From positions 248,001 through 312,000 of the forward strand of contig NZ_LTAW01000004.1 in NCBI RefSeq assembly GCF_001639725.1: DNA of 64,000 bases, read 5' to 3'. How positions within the stretch are numbered: position 1 is the stretch's first letter; every line of letters begins with the position of its first letter. Shown here piece by piece: positions 50,873 to 59,942 of this stretch. This DNA is from Marinomonas atlantica. GTDB lineage: Bacteria > Pseudomonadota > Gammaproteobacteria > Pseudomonadales > Marinomonadaceae. The notes beneath the pieces were generated by a model. It ran no database searches and was not told the DNA's origin. It saw only the letters and a program-made list of their open reading frames with translations. A program made the translations under genes and the position numbers.

Positions 50873-52075
50873 ATGCGCATGGCGATTACATTTGGGTTTA
50901 ATCAAGTTATTAGTCATGGCTTCGGTCTGTTCTTGTTTGCTGCACTGGTGCCGCTGATGCAAGAGTCAATTGACATTACCAGTTGGCATCTAGCAACCAT
51001 TGGGGCGCTGACGCAATTGTCGTATTTAGTGGGTGCTATGATTCTCGGCATTATTGGTCACCGTATGGATTCAGGTCGCCTTTTGATTGGTACGGGAATC
51101 TTAACCAGCTGCTTACTATTTTCTATGGCATGGTTAAACGATCCTTTGATCATCACATGTGTGTTGACGATTATGGCGGCGAGTGCGGCGATTAGCTGGG
51201 GTGGTATCGTAGAAATGGTGACCAGTTATGGCCGTTTAGACCGTACCTCAACTAATTTATCCATTGCTTCAAGCGGTACTGCATGGGGCTACAGCTTAAA
51301 CGGTTTAATAATTCTGCTTGTCGTGCCGGTATTTGGTTGGCGTAGTGGTTGGATCGCAGCGTCAGTGTTTGGTCTGATTACTTTATTTGCAACCATCACA
51401 TTACTACGTCACATGCGTCAAAATAAAGAGGAGCATGATATTGAAGTGACCTTTGCGATGACGTCTCGCCAATTGTTTATGACGGTGCTGAAAGAGCGTA
51501 CTGCATTTCTATCTTGTTTGGTGTTGTTCTTAGTTGGTCTTTCTACAATGACGTTTTCAACTTGGTTGAATACGTTCTTAGCAGAACTGAATTTGCCTGC
51601 AGCATTAGGTGGTTACACTTGGAGTGTAATTGGTATGACCGGCATGGTTGTCGGCTTCTTTGCGGGTAAGCTTGCCGATAGTAAAGGTCATGGCATTGCA
51701 CTGTTAATCATCTTTGGGGCTTTTGCATTAGGTTTGTTAGCCTTCACTTATAACCCTGCGCGATTTGTATTATTAGCGGGACTGGGTTACGGCTTGATGT
51801 ACTTCCCAATTTGGGGGATTGTTGCCGGTTGGGTAAGCAAGCACTACAGTTCAAAAGCAACCATGCAGATCAACGGTATTGGTATGGTGGCTTTTGGTTT
51901 AGGTGGTGCATTGGGTAACTTGGCCGCGGGTGCGATTAATGAATTCACCGGCAGTTTGATGAATGTATATTGGTTGATCACTGCAATGGGGTGTGTGCTG
52001 TTTGTGTTGGCGGCGTACATTTATTTAAGTGATCGTAAGCCAGTAGATGAGCAACCTCTAGTCGGTGTTGTTTAA
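50873..52075 (+). CDS. major facilitator superfamily transporter
   Basis: A 400-residue protein with about twelve hydrophobic segments and MFS loop motifs (GHRMDSGRLL near 65; GKLADSKGHG near 265). AGGAG before the ATG at 50873 sets the start; an upstream in-frame ATG at 50816 lacks one. It is followed by a strong terminator. Regulation by the divergent LysR protein is likely. The substrate is not evident. Confidence 0.9.
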   Translation: MRMAITFGFNQVISHGFGLFLFAALVPLMQESIDITSWHLATIGALTQLSYLVGAMILGIIGHRMDSGRLLIGTGILTSCLLFSMAWLNDPLIITCVLTIMAASAAISWGGIVEMVTSYGRLDRTSTNLSIASSGTAWGYSLNGLIILLVVPVFGWRSGWIAASVFGLITLFATITLLRHMRQNKEEHDIEVTFAMTSRQLFMTVLKERTAFLSCLVLFLVGLSTMTFSTWLNTFLAELNLPAALGGYTWSVIGMTGMVVGFFAGKLADSKGHGIALLIIFGAFALGLLAFTYNPARFVLLAGLGYGLMYFPIWGIVAGWVSKHYSSKATMQINGIGMVAFGLGGALGNLAAGAINEFTGSLMNVYWLITAMGCVLFVLAAYIYLSDRKPVDEQPLVGVV

Positions 52076-52095
52076 ACCATCGATTTAAAAAGACG

Positions 52096-52130
52096 AAGCC
52101 CCGCTAAGTTGTTCTTAGCGGGGCTTTTTT
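52096..52130 (+). terminator. terminator after the MFS gene
   Basis: AAGCCCCGCTAAG and CTTAGCGGGGCTTTTTT form a perfect 13-bp stem with a short loop and T tract. Confidence 0.92.
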
Positions 52131-52142
52131 ATTGCGATAGCA

Positions 52143-52574
52143 TCACTCTGGTTGTTTGCTTAGGGCTGCATACGCCACTGTGAAAGCGCCTTCTTGAAAG
52201 GCTTTTAGACCAGTATCAGAGAAATGGATTGGCAGTGGGTTTTGTTTAATGATTTCTTTCATCGTAGCGTTATTCATTAACTCAACGCTTAAGCCATCAA
52301 TGAGCTGCACGGCCGCTTCCATTTTGAATCCAACAGCACCACCGGCGAATTTACCTTTAGTAGGGCGTTCGCGAATAACGACATGTTCAACCTTGTAGTC
52401 TTCAAACAGCTTCTTCAGCATAAATTGAAATTTACGCATGGCTTCTGCGTCATCGGAGTGCTTCATTGCATGGCGCACCTGACGGCAGTCTGGCAGTTGA
52501 AACAACCCATCTTGTTTAGACAATAGGCAAAGAATGATTTCGCTGCCTTTGATTTCGATACCACATGTAACCAT
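52143..52574 (-). CDS. DUF3010 family protein
   Basis: A 143-residue cytosolic protein. The opening VTCGIEIKGSEIILCLL and the central VVIRERPTKGKFAGGAVGF match DUF3010, a gammaproteobacterial family with a likely RNase H-like fold (acidic residues in the first strand, a Lys/Arg-rich centre). No function is established. It is followed on the same strand by an Lrp-type gene's upstream neighbour across 50 bp. Confidence 0.85.
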   Translation of the reverse strand: MVTCGIEIKGSEIILCLLSKQDGLFQLPDCRQVRHAMKHSDDAEAMRKFQFMLKKLFEDYKVEHVVIRERPTKGKFAGGAVGFKMEAAVQLIDGLSVELMNNATMKEIIKQNPLPIHFSDTGLKAFQEGAFTVAYAALSKQPE

Positions 52575-52625
52575 AAGAATGTCCTAGCTGAATGTCTGAG
52601 CCGCATTATCGCACATCGTCAGTAA

Positions 52626-53093
52626 TCATAAAGTCCCAACATCGATTGGCAGACAAGTTGTGTGCTTAATTTCTTCCATAGCAAAGCTTGACGACACATT
52701 GCTTAAGCCATCAATGTCTTTGATGAGCTTTTTATAAAAAGTATCAAAGGCATGAATGTCTTTTACGGCAACGCGTAATAAGTAGTCCCACTCGCCAGAC
52801 ATACGGTAGCAGTCGACAACTTCATCAAAGCTCAAGATGCGCTCTGAAAAGGATGTTAGCCAAGCATTATCATGACGTAGAGTTTTGATATGAACAAAAA
52901 CGGAGATGCCTAAGTTGATCTGACTACCGTCTAGTAAGGCAACGCGGGATTTGATAATGCCTTGTTCTTCCATGCGCTTAATACGCTTCCAGCAAGGTGA
53001 TGTCGAAAGGTTGACCCGTTCGGCGACGTCTTGAATGGAGACAGTGCAATCACGCTGTAGAATATCTAGAATTTTTAGATCAATGCTGTCCAT
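52626..53093 (-). CDS. Lrp/AsnC family transcriptional regulator
   Basis: A 155-residue regulator with the winged HTH (DLKILDILQRDCTVSIQDVA, ERVNLSTSPCWKRIKRM) and RAM domain (CYRMSGEWDYLLRVAVKD). It is divergent from the PLP-dependent cysteine-synthase-like gene 137 bp away; in many proteobacteria this pair controls cysteine degradation, so that gene is the likely target. Confidence 0.93.
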   Translation of the reverse strand: MDSIDLKILDILQRDCTVSIQDVAERVNLSTSPCWKRIKRMEEQGIIKSRVALLDGSQINLGISVFVHIKTLRHDNAWLTSFSERILSFDEVVDCYRMSGEWDYLLRVAVKDIHAFDTFYKKLIKDIDGLSNVSSSFAMEEIKHTTCLPIDVGTL

Positions 53094-53230
53094 GGTTATT
53101 TTTTCTATTTAATGTGTATTTAGAAGTAAAATTTTCTTAAAAATAGCATTTATAGGTAAAAAATAGCCAAGCATTTTCTCGCCGAAAGATTACATTTAAA
53201 GCAGCTAAAACAGTCAATGAGGAGAGCTAT

Positions 53231-54271
53231 ATGAACTGGGTCAGTGATGCCATCGCGAAAATCAATGCGGATTATCAACGCTCTGCGGATACGCATTTGA
53301 TCAAACTGGAGGGGTTAAGCTTTCGAGGCATTGATATTTACCTGAAAGATGAAAGCACGCATCCAACCGGCAGCTTAAAACACCGTTTGGCACGTTCATT
53401 ATTTCTCTATGCACTGTGCAACGGAAAAATAAAGCAAGGCACGACTGTGGTCGAAGCATCGTCTGGTAGTACAGCCGTATCGGAAGCGTATTTTGCAAGA
53501 ATGCTTGGGTTACCCTTTATTGCGGTGATGCCTAGTTCAACGGCACAAAGTAAAATTCGTCAAATTGAACAGTATGGAGGGCAATGCCATTTTGTTACTT
53601 GCGCGACGCGTATGCATGATGAGGCCGTTAATGTGGCGCAACAGGTACAAGGTCACTTTATGGATCAGTTTCTCTATGCAGAACGAGCGACGGACTGGCG
53701 CGGGAGCAATAACATCGCGGAAAGTATGTTCGGTCAGATGGCATTAGAGCCACATCCGGTGCCGCATACAGTGGTAATGAGTGCCGGGACTGGCGGCACA
53801 TCAGCAACGATTGGGCGTTATATTCGTTATCAAGGCTTAGACACACAGTTAGTCGTTGTTGATCCAGAATACTCAGCATTCTACGACGGTTATACAAACA
53901 AAGATTCAAGTGTCACCATCGGACGAGGCAGTCGAATAGAAGGTATTGGACGTCCTAGGGTTGAAGCGTCGTTTCAGCCGGATGTAATTGATGCCATGCT
54001 AAAAGTGCCCGATGCAGCGAGTGTGGCAACGATGCATTGGTTAGCACAACAAACTGGGCGCAAAGCTGGGCCTTCTACAGGCACCAATCTTTGGGGCGTG
54101 TTACAGGTTGCAAAAGCGATGCAGGCAAATCATGAGGCTGGTTCTATTGTCACCTTGATGTGTGATGGTGGTGAGCGTTATCAGGACACCTACTATAACC
54201 CTGAATGGGTGGCGCGCGAATTAGGTGATATTGAGCGTTACCTAAACGAGCTGAGTGTATTCAGCTCGTAA
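53231..54271 (+). CDS. PLP-dependent cysteine synthase/desulfhydrase-like enzyme
   Basis: A 346-residue fold-type II PLP enzyme: the lysine that binds PLP is in STHPTGSLKHRLARSL (near residue 46), the phosphate-binding Gly-rich loop is SAGTGGTSATIG near 183, and the substrate loop is VEASSGSTAVSEAYFA near 78. It resembles the cysteine synthase family proteins that Lrp-type regulators control and that degrade L-cysteine to sulfide, pyruvate and ammonia; synthase activity is the alternative. GAGGAGAG precedes the ATG. Confidence 0.9.
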   Translation: MNWVSDAIAKINADYQRSADTHLIKLEGLSFRGIDIYLKDESTHPTGSLKHRLARSLFLYALCNGKIKQGTTVVEASSGSTAVSEAYFARMLGLPFIAVMPSSTAQSKIRQIEQYGGQCHFVTCATRMHDEAVNVAQQVQGHFMDQFLYAERATDWRGSNNIAESMFGQMALEPHPVPHTVVMSAGTGGTSATIGRYIRYQGLDTQLVVVDPEYSAFYDGYTNKDSSVTIGRGSRIEGIGRPRVEASFQPDVIDAMLKVPDAASVATMHWLAQQTGRKAGPSTGTNLWGVLQVAKAMQANHEAGSIVTLMCDGGERYQDTYYNPEWVARELGDIERYLNELSVFSS

Positions 54272-54296
54272 GGAATGCGCTAATAGAATAGTTGTC

Positions 54297-55040
54297 TTAG
54301 CGTTTAACACAGACGAATAATGCGTTACCTGAATTAACCTCTAATGGTTGCAGGGTGTCGTAATTGTGCTCCAGAACAGTGACCTCAAAGTAGGGATCGA
54401 GCATCTTTGTCAGTTGCGCAAAGTCGATGGCGACCATCGGATGGCTATCTTGCCAGCATTCCACGTGCTCATCTGTTGTTTTACGGATGCTTAGACGCAG
54501 CTTTTGTTGATCACCTTGTCCTTCATAATACCAACCCGAACGAAAATCAAAGCAGCTGTTATCTTGATGTGTTGAATGTGCAACAGAAGATTGATTGTCG
54601 ATATGGTCTTTGTCGACAGCATTAAAACAGAATACCCCGCCCGCATTCAGTGCATTAGCGACTGCACCAATACAGTGTTGTAGCGGTTGCAGCTCGCCAG
54701 TGTAGTGAATTGAATATAAAAAGCAGGTAATCAAATCGACTGGCTGATCAATGCGAAATTCACACATATTTTGTAAAGTGAAAGCGGCTTCTGGGCAACG
54801 GATTTGCGCCTGATCAAGCATTGGCTGGTTCAGATCTAGACCTTGGCATTGGTAACCGTGATCTAAAAAATGTCGGATATGAGGGCCAGTACCACATCCA
54901 ATATCGAGATGAGATACGCCTTTATTACCAAAGATTTGATGGAGGCGGTGGACACAATCACTTTGTGCTTGGTAATTAATATCGGCACACATTAAGTCAT
55001 AGTAAGCTGACAAGTCAGTATACAAAACCGTTTCAGACAT
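54297..55040 (-). CDS. class I SAM-dependent methyltransferase
   Basis: A 247-residue methyltransferase: the SAM loop GVSHLDIGCGTGPHIRHFLD (near residue 44) and motif LDLNQPMLDQAQIRCPEA (near 72) are clear, as is CFNAVDKDH as a post-motif strand. The frame is open up to 55103, but the ATG at 55040 fits the domain start (MSETVLYTDLSAYYDLM). The substrate is unknown. Confidence 0.9.
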   Translation of the reverse strand: MSETVLYTDLSAYYDLMCADINYQAQSDCVHRLHQIFGNKGVSHLDIGCGTGPHIRHFLDHGYQCQGLDLNQPMLDQAQIRCPEAAFTLQNMCEFRIDQPVDLITCFLYSIHYTGELQPLQHCIGAVANALNAGGVFCFNAVDKDHIDNQSSVAHSTHQDNSCFDFRSGWYYEGQGDQQKLRLSIRKTTDEHVECWQDSHPMVAIDFAQLTKMLDPYFEVTVLEHNYDTLQPLEVNSGNALFVCVKR

Positions 55041-55260
55041 ATTGGCAGCTCTGGGAGAAGAAAAAGGTCGTGCATCATAGCGTCGAAAATAGGCTAAATC
55101 CACTTAGAAAATTAATTTTTTAATGTGATCAAAAGAGTCGATGGCATGCTGTATGAAGGGGTGGGCTTTTAATACGCTATATCAGCACCATTAATAAAGC
55201 ATACTGCTCTATAAAGGGCATTGAAACAACGCCGATATTAACGGCTAAGAGAGAGTGTAT

Positions 55261-55563
55261 ATGTTTATTGCGATGAATCGTTTCAAAGTCAAGTTAGGGT
55301 GTGAGCATGAATTTCTTGATATTTGGCGCAACCGCGACTCTTATCTAGAAGGTGTGCCTGGCTTCAAATCGTTTAATTTACTGCAGGGGCCGACGACGGA
55401 AGAGTACACATTGTTTTCCTCCCATGCTACGTGGGAATCACGTGAGGCTTTTGAAGCGTGGACAAAGTCTGATGCTTTTCGCAAAGCCCATGCGAATGCT
55501 GGTAGCCGACGTGAGATCTATTTGGGGCATCCTCAGTTAGAGTGTTTTGAAGCTGTCATCTAA
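55261..55563 (+). CDS. antibiotic biosynthesis monooxygenase (ABM) domain protein
   Basis: A 100-residue dimeric ferredoxin-like protein. MFIAMNRFKVKLGCEHEFLD, then VPGFKSFNLLQGP and LFSSHATWESREAFEAW match the ABM/HmoB-like family, which includes heme-degrading monooxygenases. The ATG at 55261 has GAGAGAG upstream; a GTG two codons earlier is possible. A LOG-family gene follows after 51 bp. Confidence 0.87.
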   Translation: MFIAMNRFKVKLGCEHEFLDIWRNRDSYLEGVPGFKSFNLLQGPTTEEYTLFSSHATWESREAFEAWTKSDAFRKAHANAGSRREIYLGHPQLECFEAVI

Positions 55564-55614
55564 ATTGCCTATCGTAGAAAGCATTTTATCAACAACAATA
55601 AAGTAGGTTTCACA

Positions 55615-56175
55615 ATGAAAGTTGCAATATTTTGTGGTGCCAGCAGTGGCAATGATCCGCGCTATGTCGAAACAACTAAGGCGTTAGGGAAATATTTTGC
55701 AGAGCAGGGAGTGGACGTTGTCTATGGTGGTGGCGATGTCGGTCTAATGGGCACTATTGCTGATGCCGTGCTGGCTCATGGTGGCAAAGTATACGGTGTT
55801 ATCCCTGAGTACTTGAAAAGCAGAGAAATCGCACATGAACATCTAACAGAGTTACATGTGGTCGCCGATATGCATGAGCGTAAGGCGAAAATGGCCGATC
55901 TTGCAGATGCTTTTGTTGCGCTACCAGGGGGTGCTGGCACATTAGAAGAAATTTTTGAAGTATGGACATGGGCACAATTAGGCCATCATGCTAAACCGTG
56001 TGCTTTTTACAATGTCATGGGTTTTTATGACCCACTTTTGGCAATGGTGCAACAGATGAGTGATGCAGGTTTCATTCGTCCTCAATACATTGATATGTTG
56101 ATTAAAACCGATCAAGGTGATGAACTGCTGGCGGCATTGAAAGCTTACCAGCCACCTCAAAAAAAGTGGGATTAA
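55615..56175 (+). CDS. LOG family protein (TIGR00730, cytokinin riboside 5'-monophosphate phosphoribohydrolase)
   Basis: A 186-residue Rossmann-fold protein with the hallmark PGGAGTLEEIFE near 106 and SLKSREIAHEHLTELHVV-like region near 70 (YLKSREIAHEHLTE). Related enzymes cleave nucleoside 5'-monophosphates to base and ribose 5-phosphate; bacterial members may act in nucleotide housekeeping. A terminator follows at 56214-56241. Confidence 0.92.
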   Translation: MKVAIFCGASSGNDPRYVETTKALGKYFAEQGVDVVYGGGDVGLMGTIADAVLAHGGKVYGVIPEYLKSREIAHEHLTELHVVADMHERKAKMADLADAFVALPGGAGTLEEIFEVWTWAQLGHHAKPCAFYNVMGFYDPLLAMVQQMSDAGFIRPQYIDMLIKTDQGDELLAALKAYQPPQKKWD

Positions 56176-56213
56176 ACGATTTTTCTCCATAAGCCATTTT
56201 TTCAAAGTGAAAA

Positions 56214-56241
56214 ACGCCTATTTACCATTTTAAATAGGCGT
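56214..56241 (+). terminator. terminator after the LOG gene
   Basis: ACGCCTATTTA and TAAATAGGCGT pair with a 6-base loop, then ATGTTGTTC. The rest of the gap to 56486 is AT-rich with no further structure that I see. Confidence 0.75.
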
Positions 56242-56486
56242 ATGTTGTTCATAAACACTTTAAATTCAGTCTTAAAGCTATTTAGAGTTGCGTATATTTT
56301 CATCTTTACAGTAAGCTGGTTAGTATATCTCGACAGTAAATGGTAATGAGTGTTAGTGAATACAAGGACGTTATTATTAGATACTTGTAAGTTGTTATAT
56401 CGATTACTGTCGTTTAAATTACGTCACAGCGTGCGTGCATTTATTAGGGACATGCGTATGCAAAACCTTACCTAACTAGGTGATCA

Positions 56487-57452
56487 ATGGGTTTGCTAAA
56501 TCGATACTATGCGGTAATTGATACATTACCTGACCACATGTTCCTATTTTCAGAAACAGGCTGCTACCTTGATGTGTACGGTGGCGATGATAACAAGACA
56601 GGTTTTGACTGTAAGCCATTCATAGGCAAGTACCTTCATGACGTCATGCCTCGCCATCTGGCAGATGACTTTCTATCCCATATTAAAAATGCCATAAATC
56701 TGCGGGAAACTCAGTCCGTCAAATATAAGTTTGATGAAGATGAGATGATTGAATTACCCAATCATGTGGTGGTGCCAAAGGAAATTTGGTTTGAAGGGAT
56801 CATTAAGCATTTACCTATCGTTGAGAATGGTGAGCGCGTTGCACTGTGGATTGCAAAAAACATCACGCAGCAACATTACTTAGAATTAGAGCTAAAGACT
56901 TTATCTGAAATTGATGAATTGACAGGGATTCTAAATCGTCGCGCCTTCTCAAATACTTTAAAAACATACGTACAAGCTTATCCTTACAGTGGCGAGCCAT
57001 TTTCATTGATTATGTACGATATTGATTTATTCAAGCGGGTAAACGATACCTTAGGCCATACCGTTGGCGATGAAGTGATTCAACATGTTGTTAAAGTGTT
57101 TCGCTCTGAGCTTGACGGGCAAGTATCATTTGGCCGAATAGGGGGAGAAGAGTTTGCGATATTGCTTCCTCATAAAAACATACAGGGAGCTTATGAGCTT
57201 GCTGAAAGGTTGAGGCAAAGGCTTGAAAAATCACCATGTGAAACAGAGCTATACGAAATTGATGTGACGGTGAGTATGGGCGTGACGCAGGTAAATAAGG
57301 ATGATCAAGATACCCTCGCTTTAATCTCACGTGCAGACAAAGCTATGTATCAAGCGAAAAAGGAAGGACGCAATAGAACCTGTAAATACTCAAATTCAAG
57401 CGAGCGTGAATACACACAGTTTAATCAATGCAATTGGTTTAAAAAAAAGTAA
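56487..57452 (+). CDS. PAS-GGDEF diguanylate cyclase
   Basis: A 321-residue cytosolic protein. Residues ~1-130 form a PAS-type sensor domain (PDHMFLFSETGCYLDVYGGD, FIGKYLHDVMPRHLADDF), the GGDEF domain begins at DELTGILNRRAF near 152 and has an intact GRIGGEEFAILL near 232. The RxxD inhibitory site is absent (VSFGRIGG). It should make c-di-GMP in response to a soluble or bound signal. The ATG at 56487 follows AGGTGATCA. Confidence 0.92.
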   Translation: MGLLNRYYAVIDTLPDHMFLFSETGCYLDVYGGDDNKTGFDCKPFIGKYLHDVMPRHLADDFLSHIKNAINLRETQSVKYKFDEDEMIELPNHVVVPKEIWFEGIIKHLPIVENGERVALWIAKNITQQHYLELELKTLSEIDELTGILNRRAFSNTLKTYVQAYPYSGEPFSLIMYDIDLFKRVNDTLGHTVGDEVIQHVVKVFRSELDGQVSFGRIGGEEFAILLPHKNIQGAYELAERLRQRLEKSPCETELYEIDVTVSMGVTQVNKDDQDTLALISRADKAMYQAKKEGRNRTCKYSNSSEREYTQFNQCNWFKKK

Positions 57453-57455
57453 CCG

Positions 57456-57680
57456 TCAGCAGGCAAAATACTGAAGATCAACCAATGTCTGCATTGCTGC
57501 AAGATAACGGTCGAACATCATCATAGCAAAGTCCGCTAAAGTTTCATGAAACAAGCCTACCCCAGCGATAAGTGCAGTCAACATTATTGTCATTCGTATC
57601 TTCTGCGGAAATTTTGCATATCGAATATTAAAAACTTTGTTAGTACTTATAGAGTTTTTCAAAGAGTTGCCGCTGGCCAT
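57456..57680 (-). CDS. small hypothetical membrane protein
   Basis: A 74-residue protein with one central hydrophobic segment (TIMLTALIAGVGLFHETL, about residues 30-47) and basic residues before it. No match to a known family. The start at 57680 is chosen over 57719 only because it is closer to a normal leader length; the ribosome site is weak (GAAATT). It may be a real gene or a shadow in the AT-rich tail of the cyclase gene. Confidence 0.4.
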   Translation of the reverse strand: MASGNSLKNSISTNKVFNIRYAKFPQKIRMTIMLTALIAGVGLFHETLADFAMMMFDRYLAAMQTLVDLQYFAC

Positions 57681-57736
57681 AATTTCAGTAAAAAGTAGTC
57701 TAATTATACAGCAGCTCATTGCAGTTAGAAGTGAAA

Positions 57737-57976
57737 TTGAAAGTTTAGTATTAAATAATATAAAAGAAATGGTACGCGATGTGAAAACACCCTCAAATTA
57801 GAAATGAACAGTAAAAAGCGTTGGTTAAGGTTGTAACAGGTTTTTGATCAGGGCAATTCTTCTTGTATTTCAATGCAAAAGCAGCGCTCAGAAAGCGCTG
57901 TTGGATCGTTTTATAGTGTAAGGCTTTAAAGCCTATGTTGTGATCTTAAAAAGCGCCTCTTATAGGCGCTTTTTTA
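57737..57976 (+). ncRNA. candidate structured leader or small RNA before the GNAT gene
   Basis: A sigma-70-like promoter TTGAAA (57737) - 16 bp - TATAAA (57759) would start a transcript near 57771. That transcript would contain three stems in order: CAGCGCT/AGCGCTG (57882-57900), AGGCTTTAAAGCCT (57921-57934) and a strong intrinsic terminator (57948-57975). The terminator stands 50 bp before the GNAT start codon, so the element is either an attenuator-type leader for that gene or a free small RNA of about 205 nt. I do not recognise a known riboswitch. Confidence 0.45.
57948..57975 (+). terminator. intrinsic terminator upstream of the GNAT gene
   Basis: AAAAGCGCCT and AGGCGCTTTTTT form a perfect stem with a 5-base loop and T tract. 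No plus-strand gene ends just before it, which supports a short RNA or a leader (see 57737-57976). Confidence 0.85.
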
Positions 57977-58024
57977 TGCGATGATGACAGAGAGATAGTA
58001 GCCTTTCAAAGTAAGGAATCTAAG

Positions 58025-58507
58025 ATGATAAGAGCCATGACCGAAGCAGATTTTAAAGCGTTTTGGCCGACGTTTTCTGCCGTTATCAAAGCACAAGAAA
58101 CCTACGCTTATCGTGCTGATATGACTCAAGAGCAAGCGTATGAAATATGGTGTACGTTACCCGCAAAAACGTATGTATTTGAAGAAGAGGGTGAGGTATT
58201 AGCGACGTATTATTTAAAAGCGAATGCCATGGGCCCAGGAGATCATGTGTGTAATTGCGGTTATATGGTCAGTGAAAAAGCTCGAGGAAAAGGTCTTGCA
58301 CGTAAGTTGTGCGAGCATTCCCAGCAAGTTGCTCGAAATTTGGGTTTTACTGGGATGCAGTTTAATGCGGTTGTTTCTACTAATCGCGTGGCAGTGCAGC
58401 TTTGGCAAAAACTTGGGTACGACATCATCGGTACTGTACCTAATGCGTATCGTCACGGCCGTTTAGGTAAAGTAGACTGCCTGATCATGTACAAAGATAT
58501 TGCTTAA
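58025..58507 (+). CDS. GNAT family N-acetyltransferase
   Basis: A 160-residue acetyltransferase of the GNAT fold: acetyl-CoA motif A YMVSEKARGKGLARKLCEHS (near 82-101; R/Q-x-x-G-x-A/G as ARGKGLA), and NRVAVQLWQKLGYDIIGTVP near 120-139 as motif B. It resembles small RimI/YhbS-like enzymes with unknown acceptor. AAGTAAGG before the ATG. It may be controlled by the terminator-bearing leader upstream. Confidence 0.9.
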   Translation: MIRAMTEADFKAFWPTFSAVIKAQETYAYRADMTQEQAYEIWCTLPAKTYVFEEEGEVLATYYLKANAMGPGDHVCNCGYMVSEKARGKGLARKLCEHSQQVARNLGFTGMQFNAVVSTNRVAVQLWQKLGYDIIGTVPNAYRHGRLGKVDCLIMYKDIA

Positions 58508-58819
58508 GATTATAGATGATTGACAGTCTAATTAATTAACGTTACTTGATTATTCAAACAACGCTTTTGAAGAAATAAGCAGGCTGGTACCGATTGATGC
58601 TTTTGCGAACTTTTAATTAAAAGTGAATTTTTATACATATTTAGCATTAATTAGGCACTTTTTTTTGTGTTTTTTATTTCACAGTTTTATGTGTCCTTTT
58701 AGGAATCATAGCTTTGGGCATAATCTAAATAGGATTAGGCAGGCGCTTCCAGTGCTACTTTATTACCATGTCAGTACTAAATTGATAGCGAACTTGAGAA
58801 TAACTGGGAGTAAAGTGTT
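58508..58819. other. gene-free stretch before the alcohol dehydrogenase
   Basis: About 310 bp, AT-rich, with no coding frame of note. A short symmetric TTTTAATTAAAA lies near 58611-58622; no operator or terminator stands out. It must contain the dehydrogenase promoter, given the convergent lack of other genes. Confidence 0.5.
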
Positions 58820-59869
58820 ATGAAAACTGTAGGTTACGCCGCACATAATTCTGATGCACATATGGTGCCGTATCATTTTGAACGCAGAGATTTGCGTGCC
58901 AATGACGTGGCGATTGAGATTTTATACTCAGGTGTCTGTCACTCAGATTTGCATACGGTAAACGGTGACTGGGGCCCACAATCCTATCCTTTAGTACCTG
59001 GCCATGAAATCGTAGGTGTGGTGCAGTCCATCGGTACTGATGTAACCAAATACAAGATTGGCGATAAAGTAGCCGTAGGATGCATGGTCGATAGCTGCCA
59101 AGCCTGTGATCAATGTGATAAGGGCGAAGAGCAATACTGTCGCAACGGATTAACCATGACCTATGGCTCACCAGACCGTATTTCGGGGGACATCACACAG
59201 GGCGGCTATTCAAAGCATATCGTTGTGCGTGAAGAGTTCGTTCTGAGCTTGCCTGAAAATATGGATCTTTCTAAATCTGCGCCAATCTTATGTGCGGGTA
59301 TCACTACCTATTCACCGCTGCGTACATGGGGCGTGAAAGCAGGCTCTCGTGTTGGCGTGATTGGCCTTGGTGGTCTTGGGCACATGGCGGTTAAATTAGC
59401 GGTTGCCATGGGTGCTGAAGTAACGGTATTGAGTCGCTCTAAGAAAAAAGAGCAAGATGCAAAAGCGATGGGCGCACTTGGTATCTTGGCATCGTCTGAT
59501 GAGGAAGCCATGCAAGCGGCGGCAAACTCTTTTGATCTGATTATTGATACAGTGCCTGCTAAGCATGATGTCACACCTTACACACAACTGCTGGACATTG
59601 ATGGCACCTTGGTCATTGTCGGTCAGGTAGGGCCATTAGAAGAACCGATGACAATACCTTTGATCACTGGTCGACGCCGTATCGCAGGCTCTTTAATTGG
59701 CGGTATTGAAGAAACTCAAGAAGTGCTTGAGTTCTGTGCCAAACATAATGTTTATCCTGAATGTGAAATGATTAACGTAGATCAAATTAATGATGCTTTC
59801 GAGCGTATGGCGAAAGGGGATATGGCGCACCGTATCGTCATCGACATGGCTTCTCTAGCGGCAGAGTAA
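58820..59869 (+). CDS. zinc-dependent NAD(P) alcohol dehydrogenase (YahK/CAD-like)
   Basis: A 349-residue medium-chain dehydrogenase. The catalytic zinc ligands are in GVCHSDLHTV (Cys near 38) and GHEIVG (His near 60), and the structural zinc loop is CMVDSCQACDQCDKGEEQYC near 90-109. The NAD(P) fold is GVIGLGGLGHMAVKLAV near 178. It fits the cinnamyl-alcohol dehydrogenase-like aldehyde reductases such as E. coli YahK, which reduce a broad range of aldehydes with NADPH. An AraC gene follows after a terminator. Confidence 0.92.
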   Translation: MKTVGYAAHNSDAHMVPYHFERRDLRANDVAIEILYSGVCHSDLHTVNGDWGPQSYPLVPGHEIVGVVQSIGTDVTKYKIGDKVAVGCMVDSCQACDQCDKGEEQYCRNGLTMTYGSPDRISGDITQGGYSKHIVVREEFVLSLPENMDLSKSAPILCAGITTYSPLRTWGVKAGSRVGVIGLGGLGHMAVKLAVAMGAEVTVLSRSKKKEQDAKAMGALGILASSDEEAMQAAANSFDLIIDTVPAKHDVTPYTQLLDIDGTLVIVGQVGPLEEPMTIPLITGRRRIAGSLIGGIEETQEVLEFCAKHNVYPECEMINVDQINDAFERMAKGDMAHRIVIDMASLAAE

Positions 59870-59890
59870 TCGTCAGTTAAGCGAATGCGT

Positions 59891-59919
59891 AGAGCAGTGG
59901 TGATCGCCGCTGCTCTTTT
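59891..59919 (+). terminator. terminator after the dehydrogenase gene
   Basis: AGAGCAGTGG and CCGCTGCTCT form a 10-bp arm stem (one mismatch) with loop TGATCG, followed by TTTTC. Confidence 0.85.
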
Positions 59920-59942
59920 CTATTGTTAAGGTGAGGTGTGCA

